Assembly: GCA_052170555.1 (NCBI GenBank)
Contig: JBQNAI010000016.1
Span: forward strand, 1 to 28,293
Direction of reading: 5' to 3'
Length of the DNA stretch: 28,293 nucleotides
From: Scybalousia_A sp052170555
GTDB taxonomy: Bacteria > Bacteroidota > Bacteroidia > Bacteroidales > P3
Shown here: positions 8,840 to 17,085 of the stretch, in pieces
How the letters are laid out: every line of letters begins with the position of its first letter
Numbering within the stretch: the first letter of the stretch is position 1
Translations under genes and position numbers: made by a program
Notes under the pieces: generated by a model
What the model was told of the DNA's origin: nothing
The model's database searches: none
The model's input: only the letters and a program-made list of their open reading frames with translations

Positions 8840-8880
8840 ATAGTGCGATACGGTCTTAGCCATATCGCACTATATTTTTT
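8840..8880 (+). terminator. Rho-independent terminator of the HMA gene
   Basis: Perfect 11-bp stem ATAGTGCGATA (8840-8850) with TATCGCACTAT (8863-8873), a 12-nt loop, and a T-run up to 8880. It is 62 nt after the HMA stop and separates it from the convergent phosphoglucomutase gene. Confidence 0.88.
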
Positions 8881-8919
8881 ACATTTATCAATATGTCTGA
8901 ACACTATATTTTCTACACC

Positions 8920-10653
8920 TCATAAGTTCAATTCTTGTTTGATTCTTTCTATCTTTGCAAGCGACTGTTCTTGCAATTGTTCAAAATCATCTCCAATAGA
9001 ATATTCACTTCTCACACCAAAATAAAATTTTATTTTAGGTTCTGTCCCCGACGGTCGTACGGATATTTTACTTCCATCCTTTAAAAACCACTGCAACACA
9101 TTTGACTTGGGCAAATCTAATTTTTCATCTTTCTTGTTTAATAAATCTTTGGATATTTGTTTCTCATAATCTTTTATCATTACAAGTGGTTGACCCAATA
9201 TTTCTTTTGGCGGATTGGAACGGAAATCAGACATCATTTTCTCTATCTCTTCTGCACCCATCTTACCTTTTCTAACTATAGAGAACAAACTTTCCTGATA
9301 ATATCCATATCTTTGATATATTTCCAACAATACATCGTAAAGCGTCTGTCCCTGTTGTTTTGCCCAAGAGGCCATCTCCGCCAAAAGACAACAAGTAACA
9401 ACTGCATCCTTGTCCCTAACAATATCGGAAGGCATATATCCATAACTCTCTTCTCCTCCACCAATATATTTCTCTTTGCCTTCTAATGATAAAACTTTCT
9501 CTGCGATCCATTTAAATCCTGTCAAAACGTCATAACATTTGACACCATAATCATCAGCAAGTACTTTTATCAACTCACTTGTAACAATGGTCTTAACAAT
9601 AAACTCTTTGCCTTTAAGTCTGTTCAATTCTTTATTGCGAAGTAAGGTGTAATAAACAAGAAGTGTGGCAGTCTGATTACCATTCAACAAGACCATTTTA
9701 CCTTTTGAATTCCTGACACATAAAGCTTCCCTATCTGCATCTGGATCTGTAGCAAGAACAATATCACATTGCTTATCATCAGCTAATTTTAACACTAAAT
9801 CCAACGCAACTCGTTCCTCTGGGTTAGGAGATAAACACGTAGAAAAATCACCATCCGGTATTGTTTGTTTAGGTTCTGTTATAACATTTTTAAACCCCCA
9901 CAATTCCAATGCCTTTGGTACCATTTTATAACCTGTTCCATGCAACGGAGTATAGGCTATTCTAATGTTTTTAAATGTATCCAAATGAGCACTACCCAAG
10001 GATTCTTTTTCTATTGCTTTATAGTATATTTCATCAAATTTCTCATCAAGTAAGGTAATATTTTCCATACCCTGTTGCACTTTAACTTGAGAAATATCAG
10101 TTATCTTATTAACTTGTTCAATTACATCTTTATCATGCGGTGGTACTAATTGACCTCCATCATTCCAATAGGCTTTATATCCATTGTACTCCTTGGGATT
10201 GTGAGACGCAGTAATCATAACTCCCGCACAGCAATCCAATTCCCTGACCGCAAACGACAACAACGGCGTAGGATGTATGTCTTTAAATAAATATACTTTC
10301 ATCCCATTTGCAGCAAATACCTTCGCAACAATTTCAGCGAACTCTTTACTATTGTGTCGTGAGTCAAATGAAATAGCAACTTTAATTTCCTTTTGATCTT
10401 TACATTGTTGCAGGATATAATTTGCAAATCCTTGTGTAGATTGTCCCACAACAATAGAATTCATTCTATTCGTACCAACTCCCATTATTCCCCTAAGACC
10501 ACCTGTTCCAAAAGAAAGTTTCTTATAAAAAGCATCATTGAATTGAGTTGGGTCCTCTTCTTTAAGTTTTTTTATCTCATTTTTTATTTCCGTACTTACC
10601 GAACTGTTAAGCCATGATTCAGCATTTTTTATTGCGTTATTATCGAGTTTCAT
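8920..10653 (-). CDS. pgm: Phosphoglucomutase / phosphomannomutase
   Basis: This 577-residue alpha-D-phosphohexomutase interconverts hexose 1- and 6-phosphates, supplying glucose-1-phosphate or mannose-1-phosphate for glycan synthesis. All four superfamily sites are present: phosphoserine loop TASHNPKEYNGYK with S150, metal loop DPDAD at 303-307, sugar-recognition loop GGGEESYGY (398-406), and phosphate-binding loop RPSGTEPK (533-540). The N-terminal FGTGGLRG (48-55) and the length match the long PgcA-type enzymes of Firmicutes and Bacteroidetes. Substrate preference cannot be read from sequence. The start lies 6 nt beyond the stop of the upstream Sel1 gene, so it is the third gene of a Sel1-Sel1-pgm operon. 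Confidence 0.93.
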   Translation of the reverse strand: MKLDNNAIKNAESWLNSSVSTEIKNEIKKLKEEDPTQFNDAFYKKLSFGTGGLRGIMGVGTNRMNSIVVGQSTQGFANYILQQCKDQKEIKVAISFDSRHNSKEFAEIVAKVFAANGMKVYLFKDIHPTPLLSFAVRELDCCAGVMITASHNPKEYNGYKAYWNDGGQLVPPHDKDVIEQVNKITDISQVKVQQGMENITLLDEKFDEIYYKAIEKESLGSAHLDTFKNIRIAYTPLHGTGYKMVPKALELWGFKNVITEPKQTIPDGDFSTCLSPNPEERVALDLVLKLADDKQCDIVLATDPDADREALCVRNSKGKMVLLNGNQTATLLVYYTLLRNKELNRLKGKEFIVKTIVTSELIKVLADDYGVKCYDVLTGFKWIAEKVLSLEGKEKYIGGGEESYGYMPSDIVRDKDAVVTCCLLAEMASWAKQQGQTLYDVLLEIYQRYGYYQESLFSIVRKGKMGAEEIEKMMSDFRSNPPKEILGQPLVMIKDYEKQISKDLLNKKDEKLDLPKSNVLQWFLKDGSKISVRPSGTEPKIKFYFGVRSEYSIGDDFEQLQEQSLAKIERIKQELNL

Positions 10654-10659
10654 AAATAA

Positions 10660-11670
10660 TTATTTATATTTTTTATTTAATCTAATTCCTTCTATCAAAG
10701 AAAGTTGATTTATAGCTTCTATATTACCTAACTCTGCTGCCCTTTCATAACACTTTTTAGCCTCTTTCATATCATGTCTTAGATTTTTACCGTACTCATA
10801 TTCCCTTCCAATAATCAGCCAACTCTCGGCACGAGTAATAGTTTTAAAATCAATGTCTAAAAATCCACTAAAATCGTGATACATATCGTATTTGTTTATC
10901 GCAATTACCTCCTTAGCTAAGGAAAGTCCTTGTTCTCCTGCAAGGTTGTAGTATTTCATTGCCTCCACAGTATTTTTTTCCACACCATTCCCTTTATCCA
11001 ATAGCTCTGCATAAGTAAACTGAGCCATAGGATCATTATTTTTTAGAGGTATCTGCAACAACAACAAAGCTTTTTGGTAATCCGGCTTGACACTTTTGTT
11101 ACAGCAAAGAATATATGCCAAACAGGCCATAGACGGAGTATCGTTTTGTTTTACAGCCTTGTCATACCAATAAGCCGCTTCTTGATAGTTTTGTTCTATT
11201 GGATTACCTTCCAAATACATATCACCCAAACGTCTTTGTGCATAGGATTCATTTCGCTGAGCACACACACGATACCAAATCATGGCACGAGCTAATGACT
11301 GTCTTGTCCCAATCCCTTTATCAAACATCATGGCAACTTTCAACTGAGCAGACTCATTACCTCGTTCTGCTGCCTGCAAATAATAATTAAACGCATTTGT
11401 CAGGTTCTGCGTCACACCAAGACCATTCTCATACATATAAGCAGTCTTATATTGACTAATTACATTGTTACGATCTGCTGCTTGTTTATACCAAATAAAC
11501 GCATCTCTATAAGACTGCAACATACCGATACCTGTATAATACTGATTAGCCAACTCATACATACTTCTAACATTTCCACTTTTCGCTTTCTGTAATAATC
11601 CTTGCCCTTTAGCAGTAAAAAGTCCCAAAATAATAAACGGTACTATCAATAGTTTCTTGCTTATCCTCAT
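10660..11670 (-). CDS. Exported Sel1-repeat protein
   Basis: A 336-residue protein with an N-terminal signal peptide (about 6-22, LLIVPFIILGLFTAKGQG) and about seven Sel1-like repeats of roughly 36 residues. Typical units read YQEAAYWYDKAVKQNDTPSM and AMKYYNLAGEQGLSLAKE. Sel1 repeats are alpha-helical TPR relatives that build protein-binding solenoids; no catalytic domain is present. It overlaps nothing, ends 6 nt before pgm, and starts 87 nt after another Sel1 gene on the same strand, pointing to one transcript. The role is unknown; periplasmic scaffolding is an inference. Confidence 0.88.
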   Translation of the reverse strand: MRISKKLLIVPFIILGLFTAKGQGLLQKAKSGNVRSMYELANQYYTGIGMLQSYRDAFIWYKQAADRNNVISQYKTAYMYENGLGVTQNLTNAFNYYLQAAERGNESAQLKVAMMFDKGIGTRQSLARAMIWYRVCAQRNESYAQRRLGDMYLEGNPIEQNYQEAAYWYDKAVKQNDTPSMACLAYILCCNKSVKPDYQKALLLLQIPLKNNDPMAQFTYAELLDKGNGVEKNTVEAMKYYNLAGEQGLSLAKEVIAINKYDMYHDFSGFLDIDFKTITRAESWLIIGREYEYGKNLRHDMKEAKKCYERAAELGNIEAINQLSLIEGIRLNKKYK

Positions 11671-11757
11671 ATTATCTTTCTTTTATCATATTCAATATAT
11701 TGGAATGTAAAACACATACTTTGTACTATACTCCCCTGTTGCTACATTACACATATG

Positions 11758-12351
11758 CTAATCTTCATATTGCCAAAGTTCTTCCTTCGTCCAAAATTCA
11801 AGTGCAGTGGGATAACCTTCATTGAATGCAAGTTTTATATAATTGATACCTTTTGCAATATCCTTTTTCACTCCTTGTCCATAATAAAGCATACTTCCAA
11901 CTTTAAACATAGCTTTTGCCAAATTTCCTTTATCTGCTGCTTTTTTGTAGTAATCAAATGCCATTTGAAGATTCTTATTTGTCCCAACTCCTTTTTCATT
12001 CATCTCTCCAAGACAATAAGTTGCTTCGTACATTCCCAAAGTATCTGCTTTCAAAAAATAAGTATATGCAATATGGAAATTTTGCTGCACGTCTATACCG
12101 TAGTAATATAATTCGCCTAAAGCCAAAATAGCATCTTTTTGGTTTTGTGCCATAGCCTTTTTATACCAATACAAAGCCTTCGAAATATCTTTCTGATAAC
12201 GATTATCTTGGGAGTACATACGACCCAACTTATACTGAGCATCAGCATCTCCCATCTGAGCTGCACGCATAAACGTTGTTTGACTAAAAGCAGTCAAACA
12301 AATAAGGCTAACAAATGTAAACAAAATCCATTTTTTAGTTACATTACTCAT
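11758..12351 (-). CDS. Short exported Sel1-repeat protein
   Basis: From ATG 12351 the protein has 197 residues: a signal peptide (KKWILFTFVSLICLTAFSQ) and about four Sel1 repeats (AAQMGDADAQYKLGRMY, AFDYYKKAADKGNLAKAMFK and others). The frame is open further up to a GTG at 12381, but the promoter -7 element overlaps that codon, so the ATG is preferred. It is the first gene of the Sel1-Sel1-pgm operon and is probably paralogous to the next gene. No function beyond protein interaction can be proposed. Confidence 0.85.
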   Translation of the reverse strand: MSNVTKKWILFTFVSLICLTAFSQTTFMRAAQMGDADAQYKLGRMYSQDNRYQKDISKALYWYKKAMAQNQKDAILALGELYYYGIDVQQNFHIAYTYFLKADTLGMYEATYCLGEMNEKGVGTNKNLQMAFDYYKKAADKGNLAKAMFKVGSMLYYGQGVKKDIAKGINYIKLAFNEGYPTALEFWTKEELWQYED

Positions 12352-12380
12352 ATCTAAATACTTTTTATTCAAACGAAGCA

Positions 12381-12412
12381 CAAAATTACTAAATTTTTAC
12401 TTACCTGCAAAA
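12381..12412 (-). promoter_or_regulatory. Promoter of the Sel1-Sel1-pgm operon
   Basis: On the minus strand TTTTG (12408-12412) is followed by 19 nt and TAATTTTG (12381-12388), a full -33/-7 pair. Transcription would start near 12374, excluding the GTG at 12381 as a start codon. Confidence 0.68.
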
Positions 12413-12502
12413 TTATAGAAACAAAAAAACATGATGCTATCTACCTGAAAACATACCCTTAAACAATCTTACAATTTTTTTATTTTCACATACATAAATT
12501 TT

Positions 12503-12556
12503 AATGTCTCACTTTAATCTAATAATGTCTCACTTTATTTTAATAATGTCTCACTT
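12503..12556. repeat. Three direct copies of AATGTCTCACTT, 21-nt period
   Basis: The 12-mer occurs at 12503-12514, 12524-12535 and 12545-12556, each separated by an AT-rich 9-nt spacer. The rest of 12382-12731 is AT-rich and holds no gene apart from the Sel1 operon promoter. The array lies 3' of the NlpC/P60 gene and 5' of the Sel1 operon, about 115 nt upstream of its -7 element. Confidence 0.85.
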
Positions 12557-12731
12557 CAATTTTATCAAATAAAAATTTTACTTTTTAGTAATAAGTGATA
12601 TTTTTGTTAATTCTTCTTTGCTAACCTGAATAAGGCATTAAGAACAACTATTATGCTATTCAAAATATTTTATACATAATTTAGTCAAAAACTTTCTCAA
12701 CATGTATATGATAATACCGAACACTATCACC

Positions 12732-13364
12732 CTAATTATTCACTTGCGGATGATGACCACAAGAGCGAAAATTCTGTTTCCAATATTTTTCTTCCAAAGA
12801 AGATACAATAACACCCTTGGAAGTAGAAGCATGAATAAAATTATCCCCATTTAAAAAAATCCCCACGTGATTTACACTATTTTTCCCGAAAAAGACCAAA
12901 TCACCTTCATTCAATTTGCCAATAGTATTAAGTATCTTTACCTCATTTTCCATATCGGAACTCCTACGTGGTAATATCACCTCATAAACATCCTTGTATA
13001 CGTTGTAAACAAAACCACTACAATCTACTCCTTGTCGCGAACAACCTCCTAAAACATGTGGTGTTCCTATCCATAAGGTACAATAGTCTGTCAATTTAGT
13101 ATTCCTTTTTTGCAAATATGCTTTGGATTCTTCATATATGGCAATATTTGAATTAGATTTGGAAGAAAAGGATGATGAGTCTCTATTAGAAGAGGATGGC
13201 TTCGTAGACGAAGAGGATGATGAATTACGAATAGGTTTAGTATTACGAACTTTGGTTATTCTACCATAAGGTCTGTTTTTCAATGCCTCGTTGACAGGCA
13301 TGCAAGACACCATCAGCACAATTATTAAGACAAATAATGATGTGATTTTCAATTGTTTTTTCAT
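12732..13364 (-). CDS. NlpC/P60 family cell-wall hydrolase, lipoprotein
   Basis: Predicted D,L-endopeptidase acting on peptidoglycan stem peptides, anchored as a lipoprotein. The 210-residue protein has a signal peptide with lipobox LMVSC (C21), a serine-rich low-complexity linker at about 47-72, and a C-terminal NlpC/P60 domain. The catalytic cysteine is C115 in VDCSGFV, the histidine is H166 in NHVGIF, and the third polar residue is H178 in FIHAST. ILPRRSSDM (130-138) is also typical. It starts 21 nt after the rfbD stop with no promoter between them, so it is probably co-transcribed with rfbD. Confidence 0.92.
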   Translation of the reverse strand: MKKQLKITSLFVLIIVLMVSCMPVNEALKNRPYGRITKVRNTKPIRNSSSSSSTKPSSSNRDSSSFSSKSNSNIAIYEESKAYLQKRNTKLTDYCTLWIGTPHVLGGCSRQGVDCSGFVYNVYKDVYEVILPRRSSDMENEVKILNTIGKLNEGDLVFFGKNSVNHVGIFLNGDNFIHASTSKGVIVSSLEEKYWKQNFRSCGHHPQVNN

Positions 13365-13385
13365 TCTCTTTATTATTTTATTTCA

Positions 13386-14234
13386 TTATTCGGTTAAATT
13401 TTTAAGACAATCCTTCAAAGCATCCTCCCAATGGGGAATTTCCATTCTCAAATTTATCTTTATATCACTCTTATCCAGCACACTATACGCCGGACGTTTA
13501 GCTATGGTCAAGTAATCCTTTGTAAGAATAGGAACAACCTTACACTTAAAATTTTTCAATTCCATTATCTTTCTAGCGAAGTCATACCACGAACAAACTC
13601 CTTCATTGGAAAAATGAAAAATTGAAGCAATTGGCATATGTTCTACCATTTTCATTATCGTTTTTGCCAAATCCGTTGCATAAGTCGGCGTACCTATCTG
13701 ATCAAATACCACACTAACAGAACTCTTTGTAGCACCTAATTTTAACATCGTCTTAACGAAATTTTTTCCATACTCACTGTACAGCCATGAAGTACGAATT
13801 ATCTTTGCATCTTTATTACAACGCAAAACCTTTTTCTCTCCTTGCAATTTTGTACTGCCATAAATATTTTTTGGATTTGGTTCAAAATTAGGCGTATAAG
13901 GAATAGAACTTTTTCCATCAAAGACATAATCTGTTGATATATGAATGAAACGGACCCTATATTTCTTTGTATATTTAGAAAGTAAATAAGGAGCTTGTGC
14001 ATTCAATAAATAAGCTCTGTCATACTCGTTTTCTGCATTATCAACCGCTGTATAAGCCCCACAATTTATCAAAAAATCAAACTGTTCTTCCCGTAAATAA
14101 TCGTCAATTTCAGCTTCATTTGTAATATCCAACTCATCCTTACACGTAAAAGTGAAATTGTGTGTGTAATCGGTAGAAATCTTTTTTATACTCCGTCCTA
14201 ACTGTCCATTAGCTCCTGTAATTAAAATCTTCAT
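13386..14234 (-). CDS. rfbD: dTDP-4-dehydrorhamnose reductase
   Basis: This 282-residue NADPH-dependent reductase of the RmlD family catalyses the last step of dTDP-L-rhamnose synthesis for surface polysaccharide. The Rossmann motif GANGQLG is at 7-13, STDYVFDG at 100-107, and the catalytic YxxxK is Y125-GST-K129. The open frame reaches back to 14306, but a minus-strand promoter element at 14261-14268 and the canonical MKILITGANGQLG start fix ATG 14234. rfbA, rfbB and rfbC are not in the window, so the pathway is split. The NlpC/P60 gene follows after 21 nt, and the Wzy-like gene diverges upstream. Confidence 0.92.
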   Translation of the reverse strand: MKILITGANGQLGRSIKKISTDYTHNFTFTCKDELDITNEAEIDDYLREEQFDFLINCGAYTAVDNAENEYDRAYLLNAQAPYLLSKYTKKYRVRFIHISTDYVFDGKSSIPYTPNFEPNPKNIYGSTKLQGEKKVLRCNKDAKIIRTSWLYSEYGKNFVKTMLKLGATKSSVSVVFDQIGTPTYATDLAKTIMKMVEHMPIASIFHFSNEGVCSWYDFARKIMELKNFKCKVVPILTKDYLTIAKRPAYSVLDKSDIKINLRMEIPHWEDALKDCLKNLTE

Positions 14235-14260
14235 TTGCGATTTTTTTTTATTTTTGTCCG

Positions 14261-14268
14261 CAAAATTA
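14261..14268 (-). promoter_or_regulatory. -7 element of rfbD promoter
   Basis: TAATTTTG on the minus strand matches TAnnTTTG and lies 26 nt upstream of ATG 14234. It is divergent from the plus-strand element at 14292-14299. Confidence 0.55.
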
Positions 14269-14291
14269 CTAATATTTTTTGTTTTAATTTG

Positions 14292-14299
14292 TACCTTTG
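14292..14299 (+). promoter_or_regulatory. -7 element of Wzy-like gene promoter
   Basis: TACCTTTG on the plus strand, 17 nt upstream of ATG 14317. It places transcription start downstream of the TTG at 14254 that opens the longest frame. Only 23 bp separate it from the divergent rfbD element. Confidence 0.55.
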
Positions 14300-14316
14300 C
14301 AGACAATTATTCAGTA

Positions 14317-16335
14317 ATGCAACTCTTTATGATAACAGAACTTAATAGCAAAAAAAAATATTCTCACTTGGTAGTTAAAATATTAGTTTGTTTTTTATTA
14401 CTTTTACAACTGTTTCCTCCCTTATGGATACAAGATGTAACATCTTCAAGACACTTTCTAATAGCTTTATTTGATATTTCAGCCCTATCTCTTATTGCTG
14501 TTAGAGTTTTCAAAAAAAAACTAACAATCAGCAATCCTTTTAAATTTAAGCCAATATTTGTTTTTTTATTATTAATTATTTGGATGTTGATAAGTATGAT
14601 TTGGGCAATCAATCGCATAGAAAGTATAGCAACCTGGAATCGTTGGATGCTTGTTCTTTTAACTGCTATACTGATGGGAGCAATACTTGAAAATAATCCT
14701 AAAATCTTTCAAATACTCGTCTATTGTACAATACTAATTGCTATCGTCAATGTATTAACTTGTATCATTGGTTATTATTACTTTGATTTGCATATATCAC
14801 AAAGACGCAATCTTATGTTAAACGGTGGATACGGCAATAAGAATATATTTGCCGTTTGTTTAGTTATGAAACTTCCATTTTTATATTACGCCGTTCTTAG
14901 ATACAAACGTCTGTGGAAAATCGTTTCTTTACTATTAATATCAACCATTTGCTTTTGTCTTGTAATTATCTCTACTCGTTCCACATTTATCAGTCTCTTT
15001 TTACAACTGATGATACTATTAGGGTATGCAATTTTTGAAAAATTAAAATTTAATGCCATAAACAAATATGTATTGTACATAATCATAATTATTTTATGTG
15101 CAGTGGTCGGATTATTTGGTGGAAACAAATTTATAGAATATAATTATAACAAATATACGTCTCACAATACTCGAAACAATTATACCATCACAGCAAGAGT
15201 TCAAACAATTGAACAAGGTAACAGTAAAGGTAGATTGTTAATATGGAGAAATACCTTAGAAACTATTAAAAAAAATCCGATCTTAGGATGTGGTATTGGC
15301 AACCATAAGCTGAATATTATGAGTGTTGAAGCAAAGAAGAAAATGAATTTTGTTGTCAGCGACCACGCTCATAACGACTTTTTGGAGATGCAAAGTGAAT
15401 TGGGCATAATGGGAGAAATCCTATATGTTTTGATGTACATAAGTATGATCCTCATAGGATTGAAACTAATTTATGATAGAAAAACAAAAATGCAATATAG
15501 ATTGATTACCCTATGTTCCCTATTACTCCTTGTAACATATATGGTAGATGCTCTATTTAATTTTCCTAACGAAAGGGCCACCCCACAGATATACTTAGCT
15601 CTAAGCTTTGCTCTTCTGAGTTTTGTTTTCTTCAAATCAAAGCAACAAGAAAGAAATTTAAAATCACCCAAACTTATTTTGTCTTGCCTACTAGTTGTAG
15701 TCATAAGTCTATTATACGTAGAAACTTGCCATTTTATCTCATCAATTGTACAACACCAAAGAATAATATGTTTCAACAGCAAGAATAGTAATAAAATTCC
15801 GCCATCATATTGGGTCAATATTACACCATGGCTACCCAATATAGATGAAAGTACCAAACCTATTGCAATTAACAATGCATCTATGTTCGCCTTGGAGCAG
15901 GATTATCGCACGGCCATTAATATTATTTTAAATGACAATTCTAATCCATTCTACGGACTTAAAGAATATCGTTTGGCATCCTATTATGCACACTTGGGTA
16001 TGAAAGATTCGTCTAATTATTGGGCAGATAAATGTATTGCAATGAAGCCTCTATGCTATGATCCTGTAAGTGTGAAAATTGGAAACATGAAACAAAAAGA
16101 AGATATTGCCTCTCAAATAAAACTCTTAAAAAACTATATTGCCAAAGAGCAAAAAGAAGAACGAGCATGGCTAACACTTCTGAATATTTATATATCTCAA
16201 GGAGATTATATTAGAGCAGAACAAACTTATCAGCAATTTTTCATCTACAATGATAAAAGTGAATTGTTTTCATGTAAAAAATCTGAAATTGATGCTTTAA
16301 AACATACAAAAAAGAAGATAATTAAAGATAATTAG
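14317..16335 (+). CDS. O-antigen ligase/polymerase (Wzy_C-type) with C-terminal helical repeats
   Basis: From ATG 14317 the protein has 672 residues (ATG 14329 is the alternative). About ten to twelve hydrophobic segments fill the first 470 residues. The large periplasmic loop has the family pattern GRLLIWRNTLETIKKNPILG (305-324) followed by a DHAHNDFLEM motif with H350, the signature of the Wzy_C/RfaL/PglL superfamily. These enzymes transfer or polymerise undecaprenyl-linked glycans at the outer face of the inner membrane. The last 180 residues look like TPR-type helices (KEYRLASYYAHLGMKDSSN, AWLTLLNIYISQGDYIRAEQ), common in O-glycosylating ligases of Bacteroidetes. Polymerase, O-antigen ligase or protein O-glycosyltransferase cannot be told apart. 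Divergence from rfbD fits a surface-glycan role. Confidence 0.85.
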   Translation: MQLFMITELNSKKKYSHLVVKILVCFLLLLQLFPPLWIQDVTSSRHFLIALFDISALSLIAVRVFKKKLTISNPFKFKPIFVFLLLIIWMLISMIWAINRIESIATWNRWMLVLLTAILMGAILENNPKIFQILVYCTILIAIVNVLTCIIGYYYFDLHISQRRNLMLNGGYGNKNIFAVCLVMKLPFLYYAVLRYKRLWKIVSLLLISTICFCLVIISTRSTFISLFLQLMILLGYAIFEKLKFNAINKYVLYIIIIILCAVVGLFGGNKFIEYNYNKYTSHNTRNNYTITARVQTIEQGNSKGRLLIWRNTLETIKKNPILGCGIGNHKLNIMSVEAKKKMNFVVSDHAHNDFLEMQSELGIMGEILYVLMYISMILIGLKLIYDRKTKMQYRLITLCSLLLLVTYMVDALFNFPNERATPQIYLALSFALLSFVFFKSKQQERNLKSPKLILSCLLVVVISLLYVETCHFISSIVQHQRIICFNSKNSNKIPPSYWVNITPWLPNIDESTKPIAINNASMFALEQDYRTAINIILNDNSNPFYGLKEYRLASYYAHLGMKDSSNYWADKCIAMKPLCYDPVSVKIGNMKQKEDIASQIKLLKNYIAKEQKEERAWLTLLNIYISQGDYIRAEQTYQQFFIYNDKSELFSCKKSEIDALKHTKKKIIKDN

Positions 16336-16433
16336 ATGCCAATAGTAATTTTTTTATCATTGATAATCAATATCATAGTAAGATTAAATAAAAAAAAACG
16401 GCAAAAAAATAATTCTGATTTGAAATCTTGTTG

Positions 16434-16441
16434 TATCTTTG
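16434..16441 (+). promoter_or_regulatory. -7 element of small lipoprotein promoter
   Basis: TATCTTTG matches TAnnTTTG and lies 49 nt upstream of ATG 16491. It excludes the TTG start at 16428. Confidence 0.55.
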
Positions 16442-16490
16442 TGCCGTTAAAACAAAAGAATTTATAAACATTTTAAAACAAATTAAAAAA

Positions 16491-16652
16491 ATGAAAAAAG
16501 TATTGTTCGTATTGGCAATCGCTGGTTTCTTTGCAGCATGTGGTGCTAAGAATACTGAATCAGCAACTGAGACAGCAGCTGAAACTCAAATGGAAGAAAC
16601 TACAACTGCAACTCCAACAGAAACTGCAGTTGAGACTCCAGCTCAGCAATAG
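16491..16652 (+). CDS. Small lipoprotein, Thr/Glu/Ala-rich
   Basis: A 53-residue protein starting at ATG 16491, behind an A-rich leader. The signal peptide ends in a lipobox, FFAACGAK, with the lipidated cysteine at position 17. The mature part of about 37 residues is almost only Thr, Glu, Ala, Gln and Pro (ATETAAETQMEETTTATPTE) with no predicted fold. Such small acidic lipoproteins are frequent in Bacteroidetes and have no known function. Its own promoter element and a strong terminator make it a single-gene unit, and the composition and codon pattern (ACT, GCA, GAA) suggest solid expression. Confidence 0.8.
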   Translation: MKKVLFVLAIAGFFAACGAKNTESATETAAETQMEETTTATPTETAVETPAQQ

Positions 16653-16669
16653 TTGAATTAGATTCAACT
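16651..16669 (+). repeat. Hairpin at the lipoprotein stop codon
   Basis: AGTTGAAT (16651-16658) pairs with ATTCAACT (16662-16669) around a 3-nt loop, overlapping the TAG stop. It may stabilise the mRNA 3' end ahead of the terminator. Confidence 0.6.
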
Positions 16670-16679
16670 GAATCAGTTT

Positions 16680-16709
16680 AAGCAGTCCCATAATGAAGAC
16701 TGCTTTTTT
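16680..16709 (+). terminator. Rho-independent terminator of the small lipoprotein gene
   Basis: AAGCAGTC (16680-16687) pairs with GACTGCTT (16698-16705) around a 10-nt loop, and six T residues run to 16709. Confidence 0.85.
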
Positions 16710-17020
16710 CGTGTCTACACACAAAGTGACTCTACATAAGAGATATAAAGTATATTATCCAAAATGCCATATTTATTTTGTAAAAAACTTAGTAATTATT
16801 TTCCCTGAGTCCATTTATTCTAAGCTTCCCATTACCGTAACTTCCAATCATTTTGTAACTGTTTCATAAATTACTAATCTCTTCCCCCAAAAAAAGTTAA
16901 AATATTATATTTGAATTGAAACTTGCAAAAACAAAAGGTATACTTATTGATTATACGATTCATATACAATATAGCAATTTCACAAAAAAAAGAAAAGAAA
17001 AAATAAAGTGCAACTAAAAA
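16710..17020. other. Gene-free stretch between convergent genes
   Basis: This AT-rich region lies between the lipoprotein terminator and the long inverted repeat 3' of pfkA. No reading frame, RNA or mobile element is recognisable. A TATATTTG element occurs near 16907 on the plus strand, with no gene behind it. Confidence 0.5.
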
Positions 17021-17064
17021 AAATTAAAGTGTGAGATTAATTCATTAATCTCACACTTTAATTT
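17021..17064 (-). terminator. 21-bp perfect inverted repeat, likely pfkA terminator
   Basis: Positions 17021-17041 and 17044-17064 are perfect reverse complements (arm core AAAGTGTGAGATTAAT). On the minus strand the stem ends 22 nt after the pfkA stop and is followed by a run of T residues, as expected of an intrinsic terminator. The arms are far longer than usual, and the sequence resembles the hairpin at 28014-28073, so it may belong to a dispersed repeat family. Confidence 0.7.
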
Positions 17065-17085
17065 TGCAACTTTTCTATTTATTTC

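Noticed and set aside
8840..8880. Bidirectional terminator also serving phosphoglucomutase
   Set aside because: On the minus strand the stem is not followed by a T-run.
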